Shown here: positions 26,040-35,101 of the stretch, piece after piece
How the letters are laid out: every line of letters begins with the position of its first letter
How positions within the stretch are numbered: position 1 is the stretch's first letter
Origin: Priestia megaterium
GTDB taxonomy: Bacteria; Bacillota; Bacilli; Bacillales; Bacillaceae_H
Direction of reading: 5' to 3'
Assembly: GCF_023824195.1 (NCBI RefSeq)
Contig: NZ_CP085442.1
Location: 2,704,001 to 2,768,000, forward strand
DNA length: 64,000 bases
The notes under the pieces: generated by a model
Told to the model about the DNA's origin: nothing
Seen by the model: the letters and a program-made list of their open reading frames with translations, nothing else
The model's database searches: none
Program-made: the position numbers and the translations under genes

Positions 26040-28118
26040 ATGAGTGATTTATTAGCTAATATGAAAGGTTATCTTACATCCATTATCAAAAACAGTTCTT
26101 ATCAAATTTGGGCAAGTATTGATTCTGCAAATTTTAACGTGATTTTTTCCAGTTCTTCATGCTCATCCCTGACTTATACTCCTCCCACTAGCCTACATAA
26201 CGGCAGTGATTCCTTTCAAAAGCATACGACATATGAAGAGTTCGAAGAATTTTACTTATCCTTTCCAAATCGCTATGCGTTTGTTGTTCGCATATTTTCT
26301 AAGCATGACTGGACACCCCAACAAATAAAACAGCTATCGGCTAACTTTTCTCCTTATGTACTGCAAAAAAAGCTAGAGCGGCATGAGCACATTTTGAACG
26401 TGCTTATGAAAAGCATTAAGGAAATCTCACTTTTACAAGACTCTGATTATCTATTAACAAGGATTCTGGAAAATGCTCTTTCAGTTATTTCTGTTGCGGA
26501 TATGGGCGTGCTGTGGATGTTTGATTCTTCCACTCAATTTCTTTTGCCTCGCGCCTGGTCCGGGGGGCCAAATAATAAAATTCAAAACATGAAAATGAAA
26601 GTTGGCGAAGGAATTATCGGAAAGACATTTCAGCATAATAAAAGCTATATGTATACGAACTTAAAGGATATATTACGCGATTCTTCTACTATGACTGACG
26701 ACAATATTCATTATCTTAATCAGTCCTATACGTTTACAAACATTCAATCTATTATTTCTGTCCCAATTTGTATGGAAGAACAAACGGTATGCGTACTCAT
26801 TATTTATCAAAACGGTACAACCCCTCTTTTAAATGAAGAGGATAAAGAATTGTTAGAAAGCTTTTCCGATCAAGTATCGATTGCTCTCTTAAACTCAGCG
26901 CTTTTTGAAGATGTAAAAAACCAAAATGAACTTTTAATACGCCGCGATCAAATTCATCGCACATTCATGAATGTTTCACTTCAAAGTAAAGGAATTGAAC
27001 CAATCCTTACGGAATTACGCCGAATGGTTACGTCTCCTGTGACCATTGTAGATTTTGTTGATAATAAAACCTATGGCTCTTTAAAGTTCCTTGATGTAGA
27101 TGCAAAAACAGCTGAATTTCACACGCATTTTCTTTTGCATACAAAACCTTGCTTTTATACTATTGAGGCAAACAATCAGACGCACAGTGTTTACATTCAA
27201 CCGATACACGGCATTGACACGCTCTTAGGGTTAGTTATTATACAGGCAAATCAAGGAGATCTTTCCTCTCTAAATCAAGTGGCACTTGAGCAAAGCAGCT
27301 CTGTTATTGCACTAGAAATGCTGAAAAAACAAACGTTGGTCGATTTATTTTACAAGCGAACGCATGAATTATTTAGTGAATACTTATCATGTTATGACAC
27401 CACTTTGCTATATCAAAAAGCAAATGAGTTAAACGTTGATACAAAAAAGCATATTCTAGTCGCTATCATTACCATTCGTTCACAGGCTGATCTCCAACTC
27501 TTAAACTTACATCTTCATCGCCTTGTGTCTGACATCAAATCTGTTTTTACTTCAAAAGCGCCGGTCGTATACGGATTCGACACCAAAGTAACCCTTGTAT
27601 TTACGCTTGATCCTCATGAAGAACACCGTGCTATTATCAAACAATTAGAAGATTTACTCTCAAAATGGCGTTACTACAATGAATGTCATGTAAAAATAGG
27701 GATTGGAAATCGTTATTCTCACTTTACCCAAATAGGAAAAAGTTATAGTGAAGCTGAAAAAGCTATCTCTTACCTTCTGTCTCAGCAGCAAGATGGATGC
27801 ATATTGTATGAGGAAATAGGGATTAACCGGCTATTTATTAATCAATCGAAAGAAGAAGTAAAAACCTTTATTGATGAAGTATTTGTTCCTCTTAAAAACA
27901 ATCACTTGAATGATGAACCTTTAGAGCAAACACTAGAAGCGTACTTTGATAATAACCGTTCTGCTTCACTTACAGCTAAGCAGCTTCATATTCATGTTAA
28001 TACACTCTATCAGCGGTTGAAAAAAATTGAAGAAAAAATGAACATATCATTTACAAACAGTGAACACCTATTAAAAGTTCAGCTAGCATGCTATTTGAAA
28101 AAATTTCACTACAGCTAA
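26040..28118 (+). CDS. GAF-domain transcriptional regulator with PucR-type HTH
   Basis: A 692-aa cytosolic regulator. Residues about 130-285 form a GAF domain (LQDSDYLLTRILENALSVIS; KVGEGIIGKTFQHNKSYMYT; SFSDQVSIALLNSALF). Residues about 490-610 resemble the GGDEF-like middle domain of CdaR/PucR proteins (VKIGIGNRYSHFTQIGKSYS, EAEKAISYLL). The C-terminal 60 residues are the PucR HTH (ASLTAKQLHIHVNTLYQRLK). It is divergent from the MFS/AbgB-like pair with 157 bp between, which makes it the likely ligand-responsive regulator of that operon. The ligand is unknown. Confidence 0.87.
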   Translation: MSDLLANMKGYLTSIIKNSSYQIWASIDSANFNVIFSSSSCSSLTYTPPTSLHNGSDSFQKHTTYEEFEEFYLSFPNRYAFVVRIFSKHDWTPQQIKQLSANFSPYVLQKKLERHEHILNVLMKSIKEISLLQDSDYLLTRILENALSVISVADMGVLWMFDSSTQFLLPRAWSGGPNNKIQNMKMKVGEGIIGKTFQHNKSYMYTNLKDILRDSSTMTDDNIHYLNQSYTFTNIQSIISVPICMEEQTVCVLIIYQNGTTPLLNEEDKELLESFSDQVSIALLNSALFEDVKNQNELLIRRDQIHRTFMNVSLQSKGIEPILTELRRMVTSPVTIVDFVDNKTYGSLKFLDVDAKTAEFHTHFLLHTKPCFYTIEANNQTHSVYIQPIHGIDTLLGLVIIQANQGDLSSLNQVALEQSSSVIALEMLKKQTLVDLFYKRTHELFSEYLSCYDTTLLYQKANELNVDTKKHILVAIITIRSQADLQLLNLHLHRLVSDIKSVFTSKAPVVYGFDTKVTLVFTLDPHEEHRAIIKQLEDLLSKWRYYNECHVKIGIGNRYSHFTQIGKSYSEAEKAISYLLSQQQDGCILYEEIGINRLFINQSKEEVKTFIDEVFVPLKNNHLNDEPLEQTLEAYFDNNRSASLTAKQLHIHVNTLYQRLKKIEEKMNISFTNSEHLLKVQLACYLKKFHYS

Positions 28119-28152
28119 AAAACCGATTCTTATTTTTAAGAATCGGTTTTTT
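28117..28152 (+). terminator. Bidirectional intrinsic terminator between two convergent genes
   Basis: The perfect hairpin AAAACCGATTCTT / AAGAATCGGTTTT has an A-tract and a T-tract. It overlaps the end of the 160-aa minus-strand gene. Confidence 0.9.
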
Positions 28153-28618
28153 CAGTAGAAAGAACAGCCTCAATTGATTGCTTCCAGCGGCTTAGTACCT
28201 CTTTAGAATCATGAAGCTGAAATTGAATTCCTGATGTTAAAACTGCATATTTTGCGTAATCTTCTTTAACAGCCGCTACTTCTCCCGTAAATAACTCATA
28301 GCCTCGTAACACAGAAGCTTCTTTTTTCAGCAAAAGTTTAATATAATAAGCTTTTCCTTCCATAACTAATGTAACGGTTGCCTTATGATTCTGTATCATG
28401 TTTGTTGAAGACGTTGTATCTTTCCATACTAACAGCTTGACGCGTGAAGAGCTAATAGCTACCAGCTCTCCTGCGCTAATCATTGCTATATGTGGAAAAC
28501 CCTCGGATGTCACTGTAGATAGCAGCATCGCATCATGCTGTTTTCTTTCTAAGTCTTTTCCATTTAAAAATACACGCACGGCTTTTGGCAGCGCTGCTTT
28601 ATTCATTTTACTTACCAC
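28136..28618 (-). CDS. Pyridoxamine-phosphate-oxidase-fold protein in the bsd operon
   Basis: A 160-aa protein with the flavin-binding split-barrel look: LLSTVTSEGFPHIAMISAGE, then KLLVWKDTTSSTNMIQNHKA and VTLVMEGKAYYIKLLLKKE. It lies 9 bp downstream of bsdD and is therefore part of the decarboxylase operon. I recall a similarly placed gene (yclD) in B. subtilis. A role in handling flavin or in detoxification of phenolics is possible but unproven. Confidence 0.75.
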   Translation of the reverse strand: MVSKMNKAALPKAVRVFLNGKDLERKQHDAMLLSTVTSEGFPHIAMISAGELVAISSSRVKLLVWKDTTSSTNMIQNHKATVTLVMEGKAYYIKLLLKKEASVLRGYELFTGEVAAVKEDYAKYAVLTSGIQFQLHDSKEVLSRWKQSIEAVLSTEKTDS

Positions 28619-28627
28619 CTTTGCTTA

Positions 28628-28852
28628 TTAAGATCGGGGTGGCACAGGAGGCACGTGCGTTGCTAGCGGTACGTCTTTTGGATTGACTTTAAATGGTCGA
28701 GGGTATTTTTCAGGATTGGTGATTGTCTCAGGTTCAGAAGAACGCCAGGTAAACAAACACACGTCGCATAAATAAATTTCCCAGGCTCCTTCAACTGGTG
28801 ATTTAGACACTAAGTTCGCTTGTTTTACTTCACATCTCGGACAAGTATGCAT
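28628..28852 (-). CDS. bsdD: BsdD, small subunit of phenolic acid decarboxylase
   Basis: This 74-aa protein has two Cys pairs (CPRCEVKQ and CDVCLFTW), so it probably binds a metal such as zinc. The C-terminal PRPFKVNPKDVPLATHVPPV is typical of VdcD/BsdD. In B. subtilis and Streptomyces the third subunit is needed, with the UbiD-like and UbiX-like proteins, for reversible decarboxylation of vanillate and 4-hydroxybenzoate. It is 16 bp from bsdC and has its own start with SD GGAGG. Confidence 0.9.
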   Translation of the reverse strand: MHTCPRCEVKQANLVSKSPVEGAWEIYLCDVCLFTWRSSEPETITNPEKYPRPFKVNPKDVPLATHVPPVPPRS

Positions 28853-28868
28853 GTCGATTCCTCCTTGT

Positions 28869-30290
28869 TTATCTTTGCATCATATTTGTTAAGATTTTTT
28901 CCCATTTTTCAGTTTCAAGTGGTGTATCTAAAGGCTGAGAATAGTGACCTCTTGTTTCCGGTGCAACCGGTGTTGTAGCATCCAAAATCATTTTATCTGT
29001 AATACCAGCCGGCTCAGATCCTGGATCAAGTGGAAGAACTGAGAGATTAGGCACTGTTATAACATCATGTTTTGGGTGCATTTTTGTTGATAGCGCCCAC
29101 ATGACTTGCGGTAAATTAAACGGATCCACGTCTTCATCTACTAAAATAACTAGCTTGCAATATCCTAATCCATGCGGCGTAGTCAATGCCCTCATACCAA
29201 CAGCCTTAGCAAATCCTCCGTATCGGCTTTTTGTTGAAACGATAGCAACGAGACCATGAGTATACATCGCGTTCACAGCTTCAATCTCTTCAGGATATGC
29301 TTCTTTTAGCTGCTGATATAAAGGAACGCTTGTATTGATTCCAATTAAATAATCTGTTTCTGTCCAAGGCATACCGATATATAAACTTTCAAAAATAGGA
29401 TCTTTACGATGGTATACGCGATTGATTTTGATAACAGGCATGCTTCTGCCACCGGAGTAATGACCTGTAAATTCACCAAAAGGACCTTCATACTCGCGTT
29501 CACCAGCTAAGATCTCTCCCTCTAAAATCACTTCTGCTCCCCACGGTACATCTAAATCAGAAAGCTGAGACTTCACAATTCTGTACGGCTCACCTTGAAT
29601 AGCTCCTGCCATTTCATATTCTGATTGATCGTAATGAAGCGGCGTAGCGGCTGCTGTGACAATCGCAGGTTCACATCCTAAAGCAATTGATACAGGGAGG
29701 TTTTCACCTTTTTCTTCGGCTTGTTTCAAGTGAATGGCAATATCATGCTGTGGCACGGGCTGAATGCCTAGACGGTCTTTCCCTTTGACCTGCATACGAT
29801 ATATACCTACGTTTTGTTTGCCGAAATTCTCCTTATCATGCTGATCACGAGAAATGACGCACGCTTTATCTAGATAATAGCCGCCGTCTCCTTGATTTAA
29901 GCGAAACAATGGCAAAAGGTCGAATAAGTTGATATCATCTTTAATTTCACACTCATGAAATGGCGCTGTTTCTTCCCTTTTCACTTTGACAGGAAATTTT
30001 TCATATCTCCGAGCAAACTCAAAGAACTGTTCTTTTACAGGAGTTGATTTAGGCAGTCCCATCATTAACGCGTGATTTGACCAGGAACCCATTACGTTTA
30101 GAGCTACCTTTGCATTGTTGTAACCATAAATATTGGTAAATAATAATCCCGGCGTTTGGTCTCCTAAATTACTGATGGCTTGACCTGCTGAACCTAAATC
30201 TGGATCAGGCTGCACTTCATCTGTAACCGTCAGTAGCTGCCCTTCTTTATGTAGCGTATTAAGGAAATCTCTAAAGTCTTTATAAGCCAT
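28869..30290 (-). CDS. bsdC: BsdC, UbiD-family phenolic acid decarboxylase
   Basis: The catalytic subunit, which uses prenylated FMN to decarboxylate aromatic acids (4-hydroxybenzoate, vanillate). The 473-aa sequence begins YKDFRDFLNTLHKEGQLLTV and contains the UbiD core blocks VEGEFTGHYSGG-like GPFGEFTGHYSGGRSMPVIK, PWTETDYLIGINTSVPLYQQ and LPQVMWALSTKMHPKHDV. Its E-x2-x3 acid region lies in LVDEDVDPFNLPQVMW. The gene is 2 bp downstream of bsdB, which supplies the cofactor. Confidence 0.94.
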   Translation of the reverse strand: MAYKDFRDFLNTLHKEGQLLTVTDEVQPDPDLGSAGQAISNLGDQTPGLLFTNIYGYNNAKVALNVMGSWSNHALMMGLPKSTPVKEQFFEFARRYEKFPVKVKREETAPFHECEIKDDINLFDLLPLFRLNQGDGGYYLDKACVISRDQHDKENFGKQNVGIYRMQVKGKDRLGIQPVPQHDIAIHLKQAEEKGENLPVSIALGCEPAIVTAAATPLHYDQSEYEMAGAIQGEPYRIVKSQLSDLDVPWGAEVILEGEILAGEREYEGPFGEFTGHYSGGRSMPVIKINRVYHRKDPIFESLYIGMPWTETDYLIGINTSVPLYQQLKEAYPEEIEAVNAMYTHGLVAIVSTKSRYGGFAKAVGMRALTTPHGLGYCKLVILVDEDVDPFNLPQVMWALSTKMHPKHDVITVPNLSVLPLDPGSEPAGITDKMILDATTPVAPETRGHYSQPLDTPLETEKWEKILTNMMQR

Positions 30291-30292
30291 GT

Positions 30293-30874
30293 TTATTTTC
30301 CTCCTTGTGATAAATGTTTAATTCCATTCCATCTTTTTGCCTCAGGAAGCTCAATTCCTAATTGATCTAACGTTCGAACAGCAATATGGGTGACAATATC
30401 CTCAATCGTCTCAGGCTTGTTATAAAATGCCGGCATAGGAGGCACGAGGATAGCTCCCATTTTTGAAAGATCCAGCATGTTTTCTAAATGAATCGTATTC
30501 AAAGGCGTTTCTCGAGGAAGTAGCACCAGTGGCTTTCTTTCTTTTAGCATCACATCTGCCGTTCTCGCTATTAAGTTATCTGCTAGTCCCATTCGAATAG
30601 ATGCTAATGTTTTCATGCTGCAAGGACTAACAATCATTCCATCTATGCGAAAAGAACCGCTCGAAATTTTTGCTGCTTGGTCTTGATATGAATAACAATA
30701 ATCTGCTAGCACTTCTACTTGCTGAACGCTATAGGGTGTTTCCAGCTTAATTGTGGCATGAGCCCAAGGCGACATGACTAAATGCGTTTCAACAGAAGCC
30801 TTCTTCAAAAGCTCTAAAATTCGAATACCTAAAATAGCTCCCGTGGCTCCTGTGATTCCTACAGCTATTTTCAT
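30293..30874 (-). CDS. bsdB: BsdB, UbiX-like flavin prenyltransferase
   Basis: Attaches a dimethylallyl group to FMN to make prenyl-FMN for BsdC. The 193-aa protein is full length and has the UbiX blocks VGITGATGAILGIRILELLK, SGSFRIDGMIVSPCSMKTLA, MLKERKPLVLLPRETPLNTI and GAILVPPMPAFYNKPETIED. It is the first gene of the bsdBCD operon and is divergent from the LysR regulator bsdA. The start has SD GGAGG. Confidence 0.94.
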   Translation of the reverse strand: MKIAVGITGATGAILGIRILELLKKASVETHLVMSPWAHATIKLETPYSVQQVEVLADYCYSYQDQAAKISSGSFRIDGMIVSPCSMKTLASIRMGLADNLIARTADVMLKERKPLVLLPRETPLNTIHLENMLDLSKMGAILVPPMPAFYNKPETIEDIVTHIAVRTLDQLGIELPEAKRWNGIKHLSQGGK

Positions 30875-30987
30875 TTCTCTTCCTCCTCTCTGCTTTGGTT
30901 ACACATTTAACTTTACACTCATTTTCCATACAATTAAAATATTGATAAAATATATAATAATACCTTTAAAGTATGGAGTTGAATACA

Positions 30988-31857
30988 GTGGAATTAAGAC
31001 AGTTGCATTATTTTATTGTCATAGCTGAAGAATTAAATGTGACCAAAGCAGCAAAGCGCCTGCATATGGCTCAGCCTCCTTTAAGCAGGCAGCTAAAACA
31101 GCTCGAAAATGAGCTAGGTCTTTTGCTTTTTGAACGAAATAATAACAAGCGCTTATTGTTAACGGTAGAAGGAGAGCTTTTTTTAAAACGAGCGAAAGAA
31201 ATTGTGCAAAGGGTCGAAAAATCAGTATTAGAAGTACAGGAATGTAAAAACGTAACAAATGAAAAACTTGAAATCGGATGTACAATCTACTGTGCATCAA
31301 CGGTTCTCGATAAGCTAACTCTTATTCAAAAACAGTATCCAAACAGCACATTTAATATCTATGAAAACGAACCAGCTCACTTAAACGAATTATTAACGGA
31401 AGGAAAAATTGATGTAGCAGTGACTACTACTGACTTACCTTATAAACATGTCAAAACAAAAACACTTGCACCAGATGTTTTTGTTGTAGCCGTTCCCAAA
31501 GAAAGTGGTTATGCAAAAGAAAAGATTTCAGTCGCTGAAATTGCTTCTCTCCCTCTTATTCTTCTTCGCTCAAACCGGGAAATAAGCATATATAATCGCA
31601 TTGTGAAGGAATTTGAAAAGATGGGTATAACACCTAACATTTTATGCGAATGCCATGATTCAGCGATGCTTCTTAATTTAGTATGTCGTGGCCTTGGTGC
31701 TGCCATTGTTCCTTATTCAATGCTTTCCTCTTTTTCACTAGAACATATTAAAATTTTAAACATAGAAGATAATCCATTTGTAATTGAGCCTTTAGTTACG
31801 TGGCGTACCGACAGTTATCTTCCCAAAATCGCCCAAGAATTTTTAAAGCTTTTTTAA
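30988..31857 (+). CDS. bsdA: BsdA-like LysR regulator of the decarboxylase operon
   Basis: A LysR-type activator with N-terminal winged HTH (ELRQLHYFIVIAEELNVTKA, AKRLHMAQPPLSRQLKQLEN) and a C-terminal ligand-binding domain (IDVAVTTTDLPYKHVKTKTL; LLNLVCRGLGAAIVPYSML). I chose the GTG at 30988 (289 aa): SD GGAG is 9 nt upstream, and LysR proteins typically start M-E-L-R-Q-L. The ATG at 30973 lacks an SD. Its position opposite bsdB matches B. subtilis, where BsdA responds to salicylate. Confidence 0.9.
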   Translation: MELRQLHYFIVIAEELNVTKAAKRLHMAQPPLSRQLKQLENELGLLLFERNNNKRLLLTVEGELFLKRAKEIVQRVEKSVLEVQECKNVTNEKLEIGCTIYCASTVLDKLTLIQKQYPNSTFNIYENEPAHLNELLTEGKIDVAVTTTDLPYKHVKTKTLAPDVFVVAVPKESGYAKEKISVAEIASLPLILLRSNREISIYNRIVKEFEKMGITPNILCECHDSAMLLNLVCRGLGAAIVPYSMLSSFSLEHIKILNIEDNPFVIEPLVTWRTDSYLPKIAQEFLKLF

Positions 31858-31868
31858 ATATAAATGCA

Positions 31869-31909
31869 CAAAAAAAGGCTTTGCTAAAATAGCAAAGCCT
31901 TTTTTTATT
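31869..31909 (+). terminator. Bidirectional intrinsic terminator between bsdA and the second AEC permease
   Basis: The hairpin AAAGGCTTTGCTA / TAGCAAAGCCTTT is flanked by A7 and T7 tracts and lies between two convergent genes. Confidence 0.92.
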
Positions 31910-31927
31910 TTATATTGATATATGTGA

Positions 31928-32884
31928 CTACATTAACCAAGAAATTAACAGCGGTAATGTAACAAGTGACATAATGGCACTAAGTACGAATGCTGAAGCT
32001 GTTTCACCAGCTAGGCTGTCAAAGCGAACTGAAATCATCGCTGCTACAGCTGAACCTGGGAACGCTACTAATAATACTAATTTTACGATGTCAGCTGATG
32101 ATAGACCCATTGCTGTTGCAATTCCTAACATTACAAGCGGCTGAATAGCCACTTTTAAAATCGCAATACCAAATGCCGCTGGGCTAAATTGAATTTTACG
32201 AATACCAATTGTTACCCCAACTGCGAATAGTGCCGCACCAGATGTAATTGAACCGATTTGGTCTAAGCTGCTTGATAGTAAATCTGGAGCTTGGAAGCCA
32301 CATAATACTAATACTACTGCGATTAACGGAACACAGGCTAATGGTTCAGAAAGACCGTGTAAGATTGATTTAATCGTTACTTTAAATAAGCTTTCTTCTG
32401 AATCGCCTTCACTTCTTTCACGTTGTCCAACCGTACCAATAATAGTTGCTAAAGGATCAAGCATAGCATTTACTACGATACCAGTAATGGCGATTGGAAT
32501 TGCTACTACATCCGCCCCAAACAAGCTACCTAATACTGGAATACCCATAAACGCAAACGTTGGCTGCGTAGAGTTTAAAGAGAACATAGACGCGCCTGTT
32601 AATGAGTATTTAAATACATATTTTGCAACAAGTAAGAAAAGAACATAAAATCCAATAATACCAAGAACTAATGCTAGTAAAAACGGCCATTTTTCAATAA
32701 GCGTTTGTTTTGATGTTGTTGTAATACCAACAAATAAATGTGCAGGTAACGCAAATTTTGTTACAAGCGTATTTAACCCTTTAGATGTCGTTGCATCAAA
32801 CTTTTTAAAATACCCTGCTAAATAACCTAGCAAAATAACAAAAAAGATTGGGGTTAAAATAATAAAGATTTGACTAATTTCCAT
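31928..32884 (-). CDS. AEC-family permease, copy 2
   Basis: A 318-aa transporter of the auxin efflux carrier family, the same length as the copy at 20146-21102 and identical at most positions by eye (shared blocks such as [27 protein letters not shown]-type [18 protein letters not shown] and [20 protein letters not shown]). I chose ATG 32884 with SD GGAG; a longer frame to 32899 precedes the SD. It is monocistronic and not next to malic enzyme. Codons are biased to A/T-ending preferred ones as in ndh, suggesting high expression. The 700-bp region upstream has a paired operator-like repeat. Confidence 0.88.
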   Translation of the reverse strand: MEISQIFIILTPIFFVILLGYLAGYFKKFDATTSKGLNTLVTKFALPAHLFVGITTTSKQTLIEKWPFLLALVLGIIGFYVLFLLVAKYVFKYSLTGASMFSLNSTQPTFAFMGIPVLGSLFGADVVAIPIAITGIVVNAMLDPLATIIGTVGQRERSEGDSEESLFKVTIKSILHGLSEPLACVPLIAVVLVLCGFQAPDLLSSSLDQIGSITSGAALFAVGVTIGIRKIQFSPAAFGIAILKVAIQPLVMLGIATAMGLSSADIVKLVLLVAFPGSAVAAMISVRFDSLAGETASAFVLSAIMSLVTLPLLISWLM

Positions 32885-33125
32885 TTTTGAACACTCCATT
32901 GTTTAGATTAAAATCAATCATATAATTTTGCTTTCTTAGAAAGATAATTATTTTCTAAGGCTTGTCTATGGATATTGTTTACGTCAGGCCATTCATCTCC
33001 CCTTTTGCTAAACATCTCTACAAATATGAAGTAACGTATAATGGTTCATGAAAACGCATGGACTTTGTTTTTCTGCAATCATTTATTTACTTCGAGGCTG
33101 TTCATTTAGTTAACATCAAATCACA

Positions 33126-33183
33126 AAAAACTTGTCATACAATACAGTAACTATACAACCTTAGCAAAAACTTGTCATACAAT
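33126..33183 (+). repeat. 18-bp direct repeat with FadR/GntR-type palindromic core
   Basis: AAAAACTTGTCATACAAT occurs twice, at 33126-33143 and 33166-33183, exactly 40 bp apart. Each copy contains TTGTCATACAA, which fits TNGTNNNACNA, the operator pattern of FadR-subfamily GntR regulators. It lies about 245-300 bp upstream of AEC copy 2. Confidence 0.7.
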
Positions 33184-33516
33184 CATGTTGTTGGCTTACT
33201 TAAGCTGAAAAAAAACACCTTCAAATGAAAGATGCTTAATCTTGTGACGAAAGAAAGCTACTTCTGATTGATGAGGAAGAATCTCTAAGAGTTTGAAACT
33301 CTCAGTTAAAAAGTTCCATAATTTCACAAAATTTTTACAAACAATCTTACTTATTTGTATATTGCTTTCTGTGACGAATTTATGAACATGTTTTAACTTA
33401 ACATTTGTAGGGCAATTATTCAATTACATTGCTTAAAATTTTAATGAAAAAAATATTTTAATCCTGCTTTTTTTATACAAAAAGGATTTTAATAGTTATA
33501 AAGGCCTATATATTAT

Positions 33517-33556
33517 CGGTTAAAAAGAAGATGATTCATCTATCACCTTCTTTCGC
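33517..33556 (-). terminator. Probable intrinsic terminator after the DUF1232 gene
   Basis: On the minus strand AAAGAAGGTGAT pairs with ATCATCTTCTTTTT, giving a hairpin followed by T-rich DNA. It is 36 bp past the stop codon at 33592. Confidence 0.65.
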
Positions 33557-33591
33557 TCACTTTATTTAATAATTACATTTAGATCATAACG

Positions 33592-33996
33592 TTACTTTAT
33601 TTTAGCATCAATAATGGAAAAATTGTGTTCTTCTGAAAACCACGTTTTAATTTTTTCTTTTGCTTTCAGTTTAACACCTTCATCAATGTACATGGCAACT
33701 TGAATCAATGCAAGCCCCAGAGCTCCTAAATCATCTGTAAATCCAACTCCTGCTGCAAAGTCCGGAATTAAATCTAGAGGAAGAATAAAATAACCTAACG
33801 CTCCTATAATGACTGCTTTTGCTTTTGGCGGAATATCAGGTTTTTGCAGCGTGTAGTATAAAAGCAATACGGCATAAACAACGTTTGCTCCCGCTTTTTT
33901 ACCAAACTTTTTAAGCTTGTCCCAAAATTTTTCTTCCGAATAATATTTGGCTGTTTCCTCTGTACGAACGGGTACAATTTCTTGTTTCTCTTCCAT
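33592..33996 (-). CDS. DUF1232 (YkvA-like) membrane-associated protein
   Basis: A 134-aa protein whose centre has the DUF1232 signature: AKAVIIGALGYFILPLDLIP followed by DFAAGVGFTDDLGALGLALI. The D-L-I-P-D motif at a membrane helix is diagnostic. The family is widespread and of unknown function. I used ATG 33996 with SD AAAGGG rather than the GTG at 34005 that overlaps the SD. No operon partner is evident. Confidence 0.82.
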   Translation of the reverse strand: MEEKQEIVPVRTEETAKYYSEEKFWDKLKKFGKKAGANVVYAVLLLYYTLQKPDIPPKAKAVIIGALGYFILPLDLIPDFAAGVGFTDDLGALGLALIQVAMYIDEGVKLKAKEKIKTWFSEEHNFSIIDAKIK

Positions 33997-34095
33997 ATCG
34001 ATCACCCTTTCATCACCATATGTACTTATTATAAACGATTATCTCTACCGAATTCCATTGAGAGCTTAAACTCCATAAACCTGCACAAAGCAGGC

Positions 34096-34377
34096 TTATG
34101 AATTTTTTAATGAGTAATGCTTCATAACGATGGTAACTAAGTCATTCAGCGCTGTTTCACTTTTAGAATGATTTTCAAACTGCTGAATGAGATCCATATG
34201 TTCAAGGAGCACTTCGTAATTACCCGTCATCTTTCTCAGAACTTCATATGCGGAACTATTCAAATCCACTTGTATTTTCAAATCCTCCAGCTGTACTAGA
34301 TACTCGTTCCAGCGCTGGTCTTGTTCTAGTAGCAGCCATACAATTTCTTTTATCGCCTTCCGCACATTGGACTCCAT
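34096..34377 (-). CDS. Small helical protein, 93 aa, unknown
   Basis: I do not recognise this protein. It is fully soluble and mostly helical (VRKAIKEIVWLLLEQDQRWN; NYEVLLEHMDLIQQFENHSK) and lacks Cys. The ATG at 34377 has a textbook SD AAAGGAG 8 nt upstream; the frame running to 34410 does not. A short hairpin CCTGC/GCAGG lies just after the stop near 34080. It is flanked by unrelated single genes on the same strand. Confidence 0.65.
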   Translation of the reverse strand: MESNVRKAIKEIVWLLLEQDQRWNEYLVQLEDLKIQVDLNSSAYEVLRKMTGNYEVLLEHMDLIQQFENHSKSETALNDLVTIVMKHYSLKNS

Positions 34378-34465
34378 CTTTTCATCTCCTTTGATACACA
34401 GATATAACAAAGTCTATGAAAAAAACGAGCTTTCTCATTCCCGTATTAAACAAAAAGAGTTCCTT

Positions 34466-35101
34466 TTATTTTATAACAAGCCCGCTTAAGAGTTCTTCCC
34501 ATACTTTATCATGGCGCAGCACGTCCATTGAAAAAATAGGTGCATGTAAGACACACGTATAAGGCAAGTCCCAGTTAGCTTCGGACAAAAGTTCTTTTTC
34601 ACTGTTTGTCAGCAGCAGTATATAGAAATCGTTTTTGACCATTCCCTTTAAGATATGCTCTAATTCTTTCGCTTCTTCATACGTTCCACCCATACGAATA
34701 AACAATATACAAGAACTGGTCTCCATCGACGTTAAAAACCGCTCCGTTCTCCGCTCATATTTTTCTTTGACTTCATTATATGAAAGCCAGTTATTCTCTG
34801 TATTAATAGACGACGGAAAATCATGAGCAGAATCAATTTGATACACCTTATCACGCAGTCTAAGCGTGGAACCATCTCCGAAAGAACTTATATAGGTTAA
34901 GTGTTCATATACAAATAAGTCTTTACAGCGATTTTTCAACAGCTGATTGACACGAGAAAGAGAAACGCTAATACACCAATCAATCACGCCGGCTTGTTTT
35001 CGCAAAGAATATTTTTTCATGTATATCCCTGGAAAACAGTTATAGCCTAAACTGTATATCATATCGTACTGCTTGCTTTTTAGTTCATTTAAAGTAACCA
35101 T
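34466..35101 (-). CDS. DUF1796 putative papain-like cysteine peptidase
   Basis: A 211-aa protein beginning MVTLNELKSKQYDMIYSLGY. The N-terminal MIYSLGYNCFPGIYMKKYSL with an invariant-looking Cys, followed by QAGVIDWCISVSLSRVNQLL, matches DUF1796, a family annotated as putative papain-like cysteine peptidases. The C-terminal half has an alternating strand/helix pattern. I chose ATG 35101, behind SD GGGAGG, over the GTG at 35107. Activity is not established for this family. Confidence 0.75.
   Translation of the reverse strand: MVTLNELKSKQYDMIYSLGYNCFPGIYMKKYSLRKQAGVIDWCISVSLSRVNQLLKNRCKDLFVYEHLTYISSFGDGSTLRLRDKVYQIDSAHDFPSSINTENNWLSYNEVKEKYERRTERFLTSMETSSCILFIRMGGTYEEAKELEHILKGMVKNDFYILLLTNSEKELLSEANWDLPYTCVLHAPIFSMDVLRHDKVWEELLSGLVIK

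Larger units (their letters stand above)
32885..33591. other. Long gene-free stretch upstream of AEC copy 2
   Basis: About 700 bp with no credible gene. A 75-codon minus-strand frame at 33196-33423 lacks an ATG start and an SD. The stretch holds an 18-bp direct repeat (33126-33143 and 33166-33183) and a terminator at 33517-33556. It could be a long leader or an eroded gene, but I cannot identify one. Confidence 0.55.

Noticed and set aside
33048..33062. cre-like TGAAAACGCATGGA upstream of AEC copy 2
   Set aside because: Mismatches fall at defined consensus positions; too weak to report as a site.
33196..33423. 75-codon open frame on the minus strand in the long gap before AEC copy 2
   Set aside because: Starts at TTG without an SD, no recognisable domain, low-complexity AT-rich composition; most likely chance.
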